Shown in pieces: positions 43,261-52,988 of a DNA stretch of 64,000 nt. Position 1 is the first letter of the stretch. Every line of letters starts with the position of its first letter. The position numbers and the translations under genes were made by a program. The notes under the pieces were generated by a model that worked only from the letters and a program-made list of their open reading frames with translations, had not been told where the DNA came from and made no database searches. This DNA comes from Porphyromonadaceae bacterium W3.11. Its GTDB lineage: Bacteria > Bacteroidota > Bacteroidia > Bacteroidales > Porphyromonadaceae. The stretch is from the NCBI GenBank assembly GCA_030434245.1, contig JAUISX010000001.1, forward strand, positions 372,001 to 436,000, written 5' to 3'.

Positions 43261-43869
43261 ATGGATAATAAGATTCAAGAATTAGCACAGAAGATTTATC
43301 ACGATGGCGTGGAAAAAGCTAATGCAGAGGCTCTATCTATCGTAGAGAAAGCTGAAGCAAAGAGAAACGAAATGTTGGCTGCTGCTCACGAAGAAGCTGA
43401 GCGTATCCTAAGCAGTGCTAAAGCTGAGGCTAAAGCTACAAAAGAACAAACAGAATCGGATCTAAAGAACGTTATTGCTAATGCTAGCGATGCTCTACAG
43501 AGTGCGATTACTGAAATGGTGAATAGCAAAGCTATCAACAAAGGCGTGGATGCTGCATTTAGCAATCCTGAGTCAATTTACTCTATCATTGTAGAAATGA
43601 GTAAACAGCTGTTTGCTTCCGATGCCAACGGCATAATTATTAGTACAAGTGATGCTCAAAAGTTAGAGGAGTATTTCAGAAAAGAGGCAAAAGACGTTTT
43701 TGATCAAGGGGTTAAGATTCGCGAAGTAGCAGGTAAGAGTGCTAGCTTTGACGTATCGCCAGAAGGGGCTGACTACAAGGTAACAATAAGTAAGGAAGCC
43801 TTTGCGGAGTACTTTAAGTCTTTTATGCGTCCTCGCATGAAGGCAATTCTCTTCGGTGATAATAACTAA
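43261..43869 (+). CDS. atpE: V-type ATP synthase/ATPase subunit E
   Basis: A 202-residue protein. The N-terminal half is a long Ala/Glu/Lys-rich helix (KANAEALSIVEKAEAKRNEM, RILSSAKAEAKATKEQ) and the C-terminal half a compact domain, matching the peripheral-stalk subunit E. With subunit I it forms the stator that holds the A3B3 head. First gene of a seven-gene operon. Confidence 0.9.
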   Translation: MDNKIQELAQKIYHDGVEKANAEALSIVEKAEAKRNEMLAAAHEEAERILSSAKAEAKATKEQTESDLKNVIANASDALQSAITEMVNSKAINKGVDAAFSNPESIYSIIVEMSKQLFASDANGIIISTSDAQKLEEYFRKEAKDVFDQGVKIREVAGKSASFDVSPEGADYKVTISKEAFAEYFKSFMRPRMKAILFGDNN

Positions 43870-43888
43870 CTGATTACAGACGATTAGA

Positions 43889-44824
43889 ATGGCAAACTAT
43901 TTTACCCTTGGGGCGGCACTTCCATTGCTTAAGCAAGGTGAGTATCGATCTAATGACATAACCAGTAAGGAATTCCTAGAGCTTCTCTCAAAAGAGCTAA
44001 CCTCAAAGGACCGTCAGCAGATTGAATTAATCTTACTTAGAAATGATAATCACCTACTGATGCAATTGCTTAAGGGGGATGAATTAAGTCAGATTAATTC
44101 TGAATTATTGGTCTTAGGAGAAGAAAAACTACAGTATTTAATTGATGCAGTACAGGCAAAGGTGAACTGTGAATCGGGTCCCTACTCTACTGAGCGTCTA
44201 AACCTCCCAAAGATTAATAAGAAAAAGTACCCTAAGTACATGATTGACTTTGTAGAAATGTATCTCTCAGACAAAAAAAATGATGTCGAGAGAAGTTATT
44301 TCTACGAAGATATCCTATTTCTGGAGTATGTCAAGTATGTACAAACTAAGGGGAATTCTTTTCTTAAGAGCTGGTTTGCATTGGAGCAAGATGTCGCATC
44401 AGTATTGGCTGCCATTACCGCTCAGAAGTATGGTTTAGACGCATCTAAATACTTAGTAGGTGACAAACCACTCTATGATATTCTGAGAAGTGGAGAGTGG
44501 AGCCAAGTTAGCTATATGAATGAGGCTGAGCTGGTCAATAAAGTTCGTAAGATCAGTGAAGAAGAACACTTGGCTATCCGAGAAAGAAGATTAGATGCGA
44601 TGAAGTGGGATCTGCTAGATGATGTTACTTTTGCTGATATCTTTTCTATAAATGCCATGATGGTATATCTGCTCAAGTTGCAGATACTAGAGCGTTGGGC
44701 TAGTCTCGATAAAGTGCATGGGGAGCAAAAGTTCAGAAGCATCGTTCACGGACTAAATAATGAAGGGAGCGACGAACTCGAGAAGTTTAGAGATTCCGTG
44801 AAGATTAGGAAGAAATCACGATAA
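43889..44824 (+). CDS. DUF2764 protein, V-ATPase operon component (probable subunit C analogue)
   Basis: A 311-residue, mostly helical soluble protein (YYFTLGAALPLL-type start, YFYEDILFLEYVKYVQTKGN, FLKSWFALEQDVASVLAAITAQKYG). DUF2764 genes occur between E and A subunit genes in V-ATPase operons of Bacteroidota, spirochaetes and chlamydiae, where a subunit C (central-stalk d-like) gene is otherwise missing. Position and helix-rich composition suggest it takes that role, linking the rotor to the c-ring. This is inference; I see no direct similarity to subunit C. Confidence 0.8.
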   Translation: MANYFTLGAALPLLKQGEYRSNDITSKEFLELLSKELTSKDRQQIELILLRNDNHLLMQLLKGDELSQINSELLVLGEEKLQYLIDAVQAKVNCESGPYSTERLNLPKINKKKYPKYMIDFVEMYLSDKKNDVERSYFYEDILFLEYVKYVQTKGNSFLKSWFALEQDVASVLAAITAQKYGLDASKYLVGDKPLYDILRSGEWSQVSYMNEAELVNKVRKISEEEHLAIRERRLDAMKWDLLDDVTFADIFSINAMMVYLLKLQILERWASLDKVHGEQKFRSIVHGLNNEGSDELEKFRDSVKIRKKSR

Positions 44825-44858
44825 TAAGCTGATAAAAGATTAGACACAATATATATCT

Positions 44859-46634
44859 ATGATGAAAACAACAGGTAAAGTGATAGGCATAGTCTCTAAC
44901 CTAGTGACAATTGAGGCTGATGGCCCAGTTGCACAGAATGAGATTTGCTATGTAACTGTTCAAGGTAGCGATCTGATGGCGGAGGTTATTAAGGTCGTTG
45001 GTAATCACGCCATCGTTCAGGTTTTTGAGAGTACTCGTGGACTAAAGGTGGGCGATAAGGCTACTTTTGAGCAACATATGCTTGAGGTGCAGTTAGGCCC
45101 TGGGATGCTATCCAAGAATTATGATGGTCTTCAACACGACCTCGACAAGATGGAGGGCGTGTTCCTAAAGAGAGGCTCATATACTGATCCACTTGATAGA
45201 GATAGACTATGGCTATTCAAGCCGATTGCAAAAGTTGGAGATCTCGTACAAGCAGGAGTATGGCTAGGTGAGGTGAATGAGAATAACCAACCTCACCGCA
45301 TTATGGTTCCATTCACCTTTGAGGGGAACTACAAAATTAAGAGCTTGGTCTCTGAGGGCGAATACACTGTTGATCATGTCATTGCTGTACTTGAGGATAC
45401 AGAAGGCAAGGAGCATAACGTTACAATGGTTCAGAAGTGGCCAGTAAAGAAAGCCATTACTTGCTACGCTGAGAAACCACGTCCATTTAAACTTCTGGAA
45501 ACAGGGGTTCGTGTCATCGACACAATGAACCCTATCGTAGAGGGAGGAACAGGATTTATCCCAGGTGCGTTCGGTACAGGGAAAACCGTACTCCAGCACG
45601 CTATCTCTAAGCAAGCGGATGCGGATATCGTTATCATGGCTGCTTGTGGTGAGCGTGCCAATGAGGTAGTGGAGATCTTCAAAGAGTTCCCACACCTAGA
45701 GGACCCACATACTGGTCGTAAATTGATGGAACGTACCATCCTGATCGCGAATACCTCTAACATGCCAGTAGCAGCTCGTGAGGCGTCAGTCTATACAGCC
45801 ATGACGATCGCTGAGTATTATCGTAGCATGGGTCTGAAGGTTCTATTGATGGCTGACTCTACATCAAGATGGGCTCAGGCACTTCGTGAGATGTCTAACC
45901 GACTTGAAGAGTTGCCAGGACCTGATGGTTTCCCTATGGACTTGTCCGCTATTATTGCCAACTTCTATGCCCGTGCTGGTTTTGTTTACTTAAATAATGG
46001 TAAAAGCGGTTCTGTTACTTTCATCGGTACTGTATCACCTGCAGGTGGTAACCTAAAAGAGCCAGTGACCGAGAACACCCAAAAGGTAGCACGATGCTTT
46101 TATGCCCTAGAGCAAGATCGTGCTGATAGAAAGAGGTATCCAGCAGTAAATCCAATTGATAGCTACTCCAAGTATATTGAATACCCAGAGTTCGTTGATT
46201 ATATCACCGAGCTAGCTGGTGAGGATTGGGTTGCAATGGTCAATGAGGTTAAGCGAAGAATGATTAGAGGTCGTGAAGTGGCGGAACAGATTAATATCCT
46301 CGGTGACGATGGTGTGCCACTAGATCACCACGATACATTCTGGAAATCTGAGCTTATTGACTTCGTTATCTACCAGCAGGATGCATTTGATGATATTGAC
46401 CAGATCACTCCACTGGAGCGACAGAAATATATGCTAAAGCTCATCATGGGAATCTGTGAAATCGATTTTGCTTTTGGTGACTTTGAGGAGGTAGGAGACT
46501 TCTTCAAGCAACTCATCAACCTCATGAAGCAGATGAACTATTCTGAGTTCTTAAGTGAAGACTTCAAGAAGTATGAAGCAATGGTCCAAGAGCTAGTGGA
46601 TAAGCAAGAGGGGCATCCAGTAGAATCGAAATAA
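44859..46634 (+). CDS. atpA: V-type ATPase catalytic subunit A
   Basis: A 591-residue protein with the Walker A loop GAFGTGKT (residues 236-243), CGERANEVVEIFKEF, DSTSRWAQALREMSNRLEELPG and the non-homologous insertion region (about 110-190) characteristic of A subunits. The loop has Ala-Phe and Thr where GPFGSGKT is usual. It hydrolyses or makes ATP at the A/B interfaces. Start is one of two adjacent Met codons. Confidence 0.97.
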   Translation: MMKTTGKVIGIVSNLVTIEADGPVAQNEICYVTVQGSDLMAEVIKVVGNHAIVQVFESTRGLKVGDKATFEQHMLEVQLGPGMLSKNYDGLQHDLDKMEGVFLKRGSYTDPLDRDRLWLFKPIAKVGDLVQAGVWLGEVNENNQPHRIMVPFTFEGNYKIKSLVSEGEYTVDHVIAVLEDTEGKEHNVTMVQKWPVKKAITCYAEKPRPFKLLETGVRVIDTMNPIVEGGTGFIPGAFGTGKTVLQHAISKQADADIVIMAACGERANEVVEIFKEFPHLEDPHTGRKLMERTILIANTSNMPVAAREASVYTAMTIAEYYRSMGLKVLLMADSTSRWAQALREMSNRLEELPGPDGFPMDLSAIIANFYARAGFVYLNNGKSGSVTFIGTVSPAGGNLKEPVTENTQKVARCFYALEQDRADRKRYPAVNPIDSYSKYIEYPEFVDYITELAGEDWVAMVNEVKRRMIRGREVAEQINILGDDGVPLDHHDTFWKSELIDFVIYQQDAFDDIDQITPLERQKYMLKLIMGICEIDFAFGDFEEVGDFFKQLINLMKQMNYSEFLSEDFKKYEAMVQELVDKQEGHPVESK

Positions 46635-46654
46635 TGATAAAGAGAGGATAAGAT

Positions 46655-47980
46655 ATGGCAACAACAGCTTTTCAAAAGATATATACAAGAGTAACAAAGA
46701 TCACTAAGGCGACTTGTACCCTTAATGCAACAGACGTTGGGTACGATGAACTGGCTATGATTAATGGCAAGCTTGCTCAGGTAGTGAGTATATTTGGTGA
46801 TGAAGTTACCCTACAGGTATTTGAGGGTACAGATAGCATCCCTACAGATGCAGAAGTAATATTCCTTGGTCATGCTCCTTCTCTAAAGGTCAGCGATCAG
46901 CTGGCTGGGCGTTTCATGAATGCCTATGGCGAGCCAATTGATGGAGGTCCAGCAATTGAGGGTAAGGAAGTAGAGCTTGGGGGTCCATCAGTGAATCCAG
47001 TTCGTCGTGAACAGCCAAGTGACCTAATCGCCACTGGTATTTCTGGTATTGACTTGAATAATACACTTGTAACCGGTCAGAAGATTCCATTCTTCGCAGA
47101 CCCCGACCAGCCTTACAACCAGGTAATGGCAACCGTAGCGATGCGTGCTGAGTCAGACAAGATTATTCTGGGAGGTATGGGTATGACCAATGACGACTAC
47201 CTATACTTCAGAAATACATTCCAAAATGCAGGTGCTCTGGATCGTATCGTTAGTTTTATTAACACTACAGAGGACCCATCGGTAGAGCGTGTGCTTATCC
47301 CGGATATGGCCCTTACAGCAGCCGAGTATTTTGCAGTAGAGAAGAAAGAAAAGGTGCTTGTACTCTTGACAGATATGAGTAACTATGCAGATGCCTTGGC
47401 TATCGTATCTAATAAGATGGATCAAATCCCATCTAAGGATTCAATGCCTGGTTCACTCTACTCTGACTTAGCAAAGATATACGAGAAGGCAGTACAATTC
47501 CCTGACGGAGGATCTATTACCATTATTGCTGTGACTACATTGTCTGGTGGTGATATCACTCACGCAGTGCCAGATAATACAGGTTACATTACTGAAGGTC
47601 AGCTATATCTACGTCATGATAGTGATGTAGGTAAAGTTATTGTGGACCCATTCCGTTCGCTATCTCGTCTGAAGCAGCTCGTGATTGGTAAAGATACTCG
47701 TGAGGATCACCCACAAGTGATGAACGCAGCTGTTCGTCTTTATGCCGACGCCGCTAATGCTCAGACCAAGATGGAGAATGGTTTTGATCTTACAGATTAT
47801 GACCAACGTGCACTAGATTTCTCAAAAGAGTACTCAAAAGACCTTCTGGCCATTGATGTTAACATCAATACTACAGAGATGCTTGATAGAGCATGGGGAC
47901 TCTTCTCAAAACACTTCTCAAAGACAGAGGTAAACATCCGTCAAGAGTTTGTTGATAAATATTGGCCTTCTGATAATTAA
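46655..47980 (+). CDS. atpB: V-type ATPase subunit B
   Basis: A 441-residue regulatory subunit with no Walker A loop at the usual place (ATGISGIDLNNTLVTGQKIPFFADP instead), and with DMALTAAEYFAVEKKEKVLVLLTDMSNYADAL and PGSLYSDLAKIYEKA. It alternates with A in the head and contributes non-catalytic nucleotide sites. Gap of 20 bases to subunit A. Confidence 0.97.
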   Translation: MATTAFQKIYTRVTKITKATCTLNATDVGYDELAMINGKLAQVVSIFGDEVTLQVFEGTDSIPTDAEVIFLGHAPSLKVSDQLAGRFMNAYGEPIDGGPAIEGKEVELGGPSVNPVRREQPSDLIATGISGIDLNNTLVTGQKIPFFADPDQPYNQVMATVAMRAESDKIILGGMGMTNDDYLYFRNTFQNAGALDRIVSFINTTEDPSVERVLIPDMALTAAEYFAVEKKEKVLVLLTDMSNYADALAIVSNKMDQIPSKDSMPGSLYSDLAKIYEKAVQFPDGGSITIIAVTTLSGGDITHAVPDNTGYITEGQLYLRHDSDVGKVIVDPFRSLSRLKQLVIGKDTREDHPQVMNAAVRLYADAANAQTKMENGFDLTDYDQRALDFSKEYSKDLLAIDVNINTTEMLDRAWGLFSKHFSKTEVNIRQEFVDKYWPSDN

Positions 47981-47998
47981 TATTGGCGAGAGAATAAG

Positions 47999-48610
47999 AT
48001 GGCAATAAAATTTCAGTACAATAAGACCTCCCTTCAGCAGCAGCAAAAGCAGTTGAAGTCAAGGTTGCGTGCTCTCCCTACGATCAAAAGTAAGGAAAGT
48101 GCACTCCGTGTAGAGGTGAAGCGTACTAAAGATAGAGTAGAGAGCCTAGAGAAAAAGCTTGAGCAAAGCATGCTAGGGTACGACTCTATGGTAGCCTTAT
48201 GGAATGAATTTGATCCTAATATTGTTAGAGTGAAGGATGTACAGATTAAGATCAAGCGTTTTGCTGGGGTACAGGTACCTGAGTTGGAAAACATTGATTT
48301 TGAAGTCCGTCCATTTAGCTTACTAAATAATCCTTCCTGGTTCATGGAAGGAACCAAGCTTCTTAAGGATATGGCTTCGATAGGTATCGAAGCTGAAGTT
48401 GGACGCCTTAAGCTGGATGTCTTGGATCACGCACGACGCAAGACCACTCAAAAAGTTAACCTCTTTGAGAAAGTCCAGATCCCTGGATATGAGGATGCGA
48501 TTCGTAAGATCAAGCGTTACCTAGAGGATGAAGAATCTCTATCAAAAGCTTCACAAAAGATTATGAGAACAAATCTCGAAAACAAAGCAAAGGAAAGAAA
48601 AGATTTATGA
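47999..48610 (+). CDS. atpD: V-type ATPase subunit D
   Basis: A 203-residue, coiled-coil rotor protein with a basic N-terminus (YNKTSLQQQQKQLKSRLRAL) and C-terminal helix (VNLFEKVQIPGYEDAIRKIKRYLEDEE), matching central-shaft subunit D. The stop codon overlaps the start of the next gene (ATGA), so the two are translationally coupled. Confidence 0.95.
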   Translation: MAIKFQYNKTSLQQQQKQLKSRLRALPTIKSKESALRVEVKRTKDRVESLEKKLEQSMLGYDSMVALWNEFDPNIVRVKDVQIKIKRFAGVQVPELENIDFEVRPFSLLNNPSWFMEGTKLLKDMASIGIEAEVGRLKLDVLDHARRKTTQKVNLFEKVQIPGYEDAIRKIKRYLEDEESLSKASQKIMRTNLENKAKERKDL

Positions 48611-50466
48611 TAGTACCTATGAAAAGATACTCATACTTCGTTTTCGAACCTGAGTATCAAGATTTTTTGAGACAATTACGAGAGCTTGGAGTGGTCCAAG
48701 TAAAGAATCGTACAAATACTAAGGATGTTGAGCTTTTTAAGTCTAACCTTGAGAAGCAGGAATCAATTCGTAAGTTCCAGCAACACCTCACAATGATTCA
48801 GAAGAGTAATCCGCTAGAGAAGGATCAGGATAAAGAGGGGATTCCTCATATTGAACTTCCTAAGAACACTCTGACTGATTACGATGCCTTTATGCAGGCT
48901 TATGAAGAGGTGGAGAGGAAGATCTCTTCCACCCAAACCGAACTCTCTGAGACAGAGATGTATCTTAGTGAGATGAGGGTTTGGGGTGACTTCGACCTTG
49001 CACTGGTTGAGAAACTAAAAGAAGCAGGATACTATTTACACTTTTATAGTGTCCCCGAACGATATTATGATGAGGCATGGGAAAAGGAGTATAATACCCA
49101 AAGAATCCAAGATTTAGGTCGGTCAATATACTTCGTCTCTATAACTCAAGACCCAATAGCACCTAAGCTAGATAACGCGATACTCCAAAAGTTACCTCAA
49201 AAAACTCTGAGCCAACTAGAAGTGGATTACAACACTTTAGAAGAAGAGAAGAAAGTGCTTGAGAGTACACGTGTGTACCTTGCGTATAACAACCAGATAT
49301 TGGAGCAGGAAAAAATCAAGCTGCAGGAGGAGTTCAGCATGAATAATGCTATTATCCAAGGTGAACGTCTATACGAGGATAAGCTGGTAATCCTAGAAGG
49401 TTGGGTGCCTGAGGATAAACAGAGCGCGATGGAGAATGCATTATCGAATAGCGGTATTGCATTCATTGAGATGGAGGTTAATAGTGAAGATGATGTCCCT
49501 ATTCAGCTGAAGAATAATCGCTTTACTAGGGTATTTGAACCACTAGTCAAACTCTTCTCTCTTCCTAACTATAGCGAGTTAGACCCAACTCCATATATAG
49601 CACCCTTCTTCATGTTATTCTTCGGAATTTGCTTTGGAGACTCAGGTTATGGGATGTTGGTCCTTGTCGTAGCATCATTATTGAAGATTAAGGCAAGTGA
49701 ATCACTCAAACCAATCTTGGAGCTAGCCCAATGGCTCGGGTTATCTGGAATGGTTATAGGATTCTTAACAGGTTCATTCTTCGGTATCAATTTGGTAGAG
49801 GTGCCTATATTTGTGTCTATCAAAGAGTATTTCCTATCACAAGATAATATGATGGTTATATCTCTAGTATTAGGAATTATACAGATTATCTTTGCTAAAT
49901 ACATTGGTGCCATGAAGAAGCAGAAGCAGTATGGTGTTAAGATGGCTTTATCTAGTTATGCATGGCCTACATTGATACTAATAGGAGCTATAATGTTTGG
50001 GCTACCAAAAATGAACATTGTATTACCTACATGGATAGAATATCTCCTATTAGGGATAGCTGCTATTAGTGTCCTATTAGTACTATTCTATAATAGTCCT
50101 GGTAAGAATGTATTCTTGAACATAGGTTCAGCCCTATGGCAGACGTATGGAACGGCTTCTGGTTTATTAGGAGATACGCTTTCATATATCCGTCTATTCG
50201 CGATTGGTCTTACCGGATCAATCTTAGGTTCGGTGTTTAATGAACTTGCATCGACCGCGACATCAGGGTTGCCTATCTGGGCTGCTATCCCAGTAGGGGC
50301 CTTCATCTTAATAGCAGGGCATAGTATCAATTTTGGTCTAACTACAATTGGTGCATTGGTACACCCTATCCGTCTTATCTTTGTAGAGTATTTTAATAAC
50401 TCTGAATATGAGGGTGGTGGTAAAGCGTATGACCCCTTACGCAAGTTAGAAGTTAATGAGAAGTAA
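48607..50466 (+). CDS. atpI: V-type ATPase subunit I (a-type)
   Basis: A 619-residue protein. The N-terminal half (about 1-325) is soluble and helical, with two coiled-coil arms. The C-terminal half has about seven to eight membrane segments, starting at YIAPFFMLFFGICFGDSGYGM. Arg529 in LSYIRLFAIGLTGS is the candidate stator arginine facing the c-ring ion site. The subunit forms the ion half-channels with K. It starts 4 bases before the end of D. Confidence 0.93.
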   Translation: MIVPMKRYSYFVFEPEYQDFLRQLRELGVVQVKNRTNTKDVELFKSNLEKQESIRKFQQHLTMIQKSNPLEKDQDKEGIPHIELPKNTLTDYDAFMQAYEEVERKISSTQTELSETEMYLSEMRVWGDFDLALVEKLKEAGYYLHFYSVPERYYDEAWEKEYNTQRIQDLGRSIYFVSITQDPIAPKLDNAILQKLPQKTLSQLEVDYNTLEEEKKVLESTRVYLAYNNQILEQEKIKLQEEFSMNNAIIQGERLYEDKLVILEGWVPEDKQSAMENALSNSGIAFIEMEVNSEDDVPIQLKNNRFTRVFEPLVKLFSLPNYSELDPTPYIAPFFMLFFGICFGDSGYGMLVLVVASLLKIKASESLKPILELAQWLGLSGMVIGFLTGSFFGINLVEVPIFVSIKEYFLSQDNMMVISLVLGIIQIIFAKYIGAMKKQKQYGVKMALSSYAWPTLILIGAIMFGLPKMNIVLPTWIEYLLLGIAAISVLLVLFYNSPGKNVFLNIGSALWQTYGTASGLLGDTLSYIRLFAIGLTGSILGSVFNELASTATSGLPIWAAIPVGAFILIAGHSINFGLTTIGALVHPIRLIFVEYFNNSEYEGGGKAYDPLRKLEVNEK

Positions 50467-50506
50467 ATAAAATTTAATATATCAATTTAAGAGAACGACA
50501 ATTTTT

Positions 50507-50959
50507 ATGGAATTAAATCTATTTTTATCGTACTTAGGTATTGCTTTAATGGTAGGGCTTAGTGGTATCGGAAGTAGTATGGGGCTTTACAATTGCGGTC
50601 AAGCCGTAGTAGGAGCAATGCGTAAGGATCCAACCCAGATGGGTAAATACATCGGTCTATCTGCACTACCTTCATCACAGGGTTTGTACGGATTCGTTGG
50701 TTACTACTTTGCTATCCAGCTAGTAAGCCCAGAAATGTCAATGCAATCAGCTATCGCTATTTTGTGGTGTGGTTTGTTACTTGGTGCTGTGGGTTGGGTT
50801 TCAGCCGATAGACAGTCTAAGATCCTTGCTAATGGTATTGCTGCAACTGCTGATGGTCACAATGTCTTTGCGTCTACCATGGTAATGGCAGTATTCCCAG
50901 AGCTTTATGCGATCCTTGCTCTACTTGTCAACATCCTAGTATTCCGTATGCTTGGATAA
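50507..50959 (+). CDS. atpK: V-type ATPase subunit K (proteolipid c-ring)
   Basis: A 150-residue protein with four membrane segments, a duplicated hairpin. Comparing with the Enterococcus hirae NtpK Na+ site, I see Leu54, Ser57 (Thr in NtpK), Gln58, Gln103 and Glu132 in the equivalent positions (SALPSSQGLYGF, DRQSKI, FPELYAIL). That set suggests a Na+-binding ring, not strictly H+. It is the last gene of the operon; an IS1182 element begins 25 bases after the stop. Confidence 0.92.
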   Translation: MELNLFLSYLGIALMVGLSGIGSSMGLYNCGQAVVGAMRKDPTQMGKYIGLSALPSSQGLYGFVGYYFAIQLVSPEMSMQSAIAILWCGLLLGAVGWVSADRQSKILANGIAATADGHNVFASTMVMAVFPELYAILALLVNILVFRMLG

Positions 50960-50983
50960 TATAAGTAGTAATAATAAATATAA

Positions 50984-52830
50984 GAGGGTGTGTCAAAACC
51001 TAGTTTTGATGCATCCTCAATTTTTTTGATAGGGTGTGTCCTAAGCAGCTACGAGATGTTTTAGAATTTGGTTTTCCCCTAAAAATAGTTTGTTAGTAAC
51101 TAAAAATGGATGATTTGGGCAAGAATGAGGTGTATTATCCATGTTTTTTGGGTTTTTCGCTATCCTAGAGCATAGTTTCTTGACATTGAATGCTATGGCA
51201 AAGAAGGCAAAGTCCATAGTGACCTTGTCTTGACCGAAGTGTCGAAAGCGTTTGTAGCTCATATTGTATTTCATTTGACCAAATACTGATTCCGGCTCTA
51301 CACATCGTCGTCCTCGATGTCTTAGTCCTTCTTCGGACGTAAGGAGTTGGCTTGCTTTCTTTTTGTACTCATTGAGTCTGTGATTGACCTCTATGATTCG
51401 ATTGCCTTTTGCCTTAAAACATAGTCCTCTGAGTGGACATCCTTCGCACCTCGCAGCCTTATATCTCGCACTCTCAGTAGTGTATCCGCTTGCTGTCTTG
51501 CCTCTCTTTGTCCCGATGCGCCTCATCCTTTGTCCCATCGGACAGACATAGTAATCTCCTTCTTTGTTGTAGTATAAAGATGCGGGCTGAAATGGGTCGG
51601 GCTTGTAACGAGGACGATGCTCAATATGGAAGCGATTGTATTTGACAAAGGGTGTTGTACCAGACTCTTCCATAAAACGATAGTTCTCCTCCGAGCCATA
51701 GCCGGAGTCGGCTACAACAGTAGAGGGCAAATCACCATAACGGTCTTGATGGGATTGAAGAAAGGGGATAAATGTGAGGGTGTCAGTAGGATTGTGGAAA
51801 AGTCCAAAGTTGGTAATAAATTGCTGATTCGTAGCTATTTGTAAATTGTAACCTGGCTTGGTCTGACCATTTCTCATGGCATCCTCCTTCATACGCATAA
51901 AGGTGGCAGAGGGGTCGGTCTTGGAGTAGGAGTTGCGAGTGCCGAGTATCTCTAGCTTTTTGTCGTACTCCTGAAGTTTGTCTTTGTGCTCTTCTAGTTG
52001 CTTGATCTGCTTCTTCCTCTCTCTTATTTTCTTTTTCTCCTCCTTGTTGACTGGTTCCGGGGTTCTCTCTAGTTCTGCTTTGAAGGTGGTCACCAGCTCT
52101 GAAAGTTGTTCCGCTGTAATCTCTACTTCTTCGCTACCCTCGCTATTCTCTTGAGCAATACAATCATCGATTTGAGAGAGCAGCACTTTTAGCTTTTCCT
52201 GAAGTTTGGCTCGATTTCGTTCCACGCTTTTCCGCCACACAAAGGTGTATTTATTGGCTTTGGATTCTATCTTAGTGCCATCGATATACTCCACATCAAG
52301 ACTGATAAAACCTCTCTCTGCAAGTAACAATACCATCTGTGAGAAGACCTTATTAATCTCTCCTTTTACACGATTACGAAATCTATTGATGGTGATAAAG
52401 TCAGGCTTTTCATACCCTGCAAGCCAGATGAAGTGGACATCTCTTTTGAGGGCTTGCTCAATCTTCCTGCACGAGTAGATGTTATTCATGTAGGCGTAGA
52501 TAATCACCTTGAGCATCATCTTGGGGTGGTAGGGGTGGCGACCTATCTTACTGTACAAGCCCTTAATATTCTCAATCTCAATAGCATCGATAATGGCATT
52601 GACCACTCTCACTGGATTATTAGCACAAATATCCTCGTCAAGCCTTTGAGGAAAAAGCATTGACCTATTGTGTATGTATGGACGAAATTGTATCTTTGTC
52701 ATAGTTAATTTATTGATATACATAAAGATACAAAATCTTTATGATATAGAAAAGCCCCAGCTTGTGAAAGTTGGGGCTTTTGTCGCAAAATAAGAGGGTG
52801 CGTCAAAAAAATTAGTTTTGACACACCCTC
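50984..52830 (-). mobile_element. IS1182-family insertion sequence, copy 2 (about 1847 bp)
   Basis: Same inverted repeats and hairpin-forming ends as copy 1. It differs by one base in the stem-loop ahead of the transposase gene (GAAAG here, GAAAAG in copy 1). No target duplication is visible in the flanks (AATATAA left, TTTTTCATA right). Both copies are in the same orientation. Inserted immediately downstream of subunit K of the V-ATPase. Confidence 0.9.
51041..52723 (-). CDS. IS1182-family transposase (copy 2)
   Basis: 560 residues, identical to the product of copy 1 and intact, with the same domain order (N-terminal DUF772-type region, DDE core, four-Cys cluster). The gene reads toward the V-ATPase operon 3' end. 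Confidence 0.95.
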   Translation of the reverse strand: MYINKLTMTKIQFRPYIHNRSMLFPQRLDEDICANNPVRVVNAIIDAIEIENIKGLYSKIGRHPYHPKMMLKVIIYAYMNNIYSCRKIEQALKRDVHFIWLAGYEKPDFITINRFRNRVKGEINKVFSQMVLLLAERGFISLDVEYIDGTKIESKANKYTFVWRKSVERNRAKLQEKLKVLLSQIDDCIAQENSEGSEEVEITAEQLSELVTTFKAELERTPEPVNKEEKKKIRERKKQIKQLEEHKDKLQEYDKKLEILGTRNSYSKTDPSATFMRMKEDAMRNGQTKPGYNLQIATNQQFITNFGLFHNPTDTLTFIPFLQSHQDRYGDLPSTVVADSGYGSEENYRFMEESGTTPFVKYNRFHIEHRPRYKPDPFQPASLYYNKEGDYYVCPMGQRMRRIGTKRGKTASGYTTESARYKAARCEGCPLRGLCFKAKGNRIIEVNHRLNEYKKKASQLLTSEEGLRHRGRRCVEPESVFGQMKYNMSYKRFRHFGQDKVTMDFAFFAIAFNVKKLCSRIAKNPKNMDNTPHSCPNHPFLVTNKLFLGENQILKHLVAA

Positions 52831-52980
52831 TTTTTCATACACCATATCATAACTCTTGAACATTTCGGACGAATCAAACATATCAACCTTATAGTAGTGC
52901 ATAACAAATCTTTGATATCTGAGGTGCGACACACTCAATTAATCCACCCACAAGAGGCTTCACTTTATCATAAAATTTTT
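52831..52980. other. Short non-coding spacer between IS1182 copy 2 and IS256 copy 2
   Basis: About 150 bases of ordinary sequence. A minus-strand frame here (starting at 52938) runs into the IS1182 end and looks accidental. Confidence 0.4.
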
Positions 52981-52988
52981 GCAAGACT
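52981..52988. repeat. 8-bp target site duplication, left (IS256 copy 2)
   Basis: GCAAGACT directly precedes the element and recurs at its right end. Confidence 0.92.

Noticed and set aside
45264-45695. Open frame of 143 codons antisense to atpA
   Set aside because: Wholly inside the conserved V-ATPase A coding sequence; composition is that of a complementary-strand artefact.
52705-52938. Minus-strand frame spanning the IS1182 right end and its flank
   Set aside because: Half of it is the IS end and hairpin; no family resemblance and no promoter. Chance frame.
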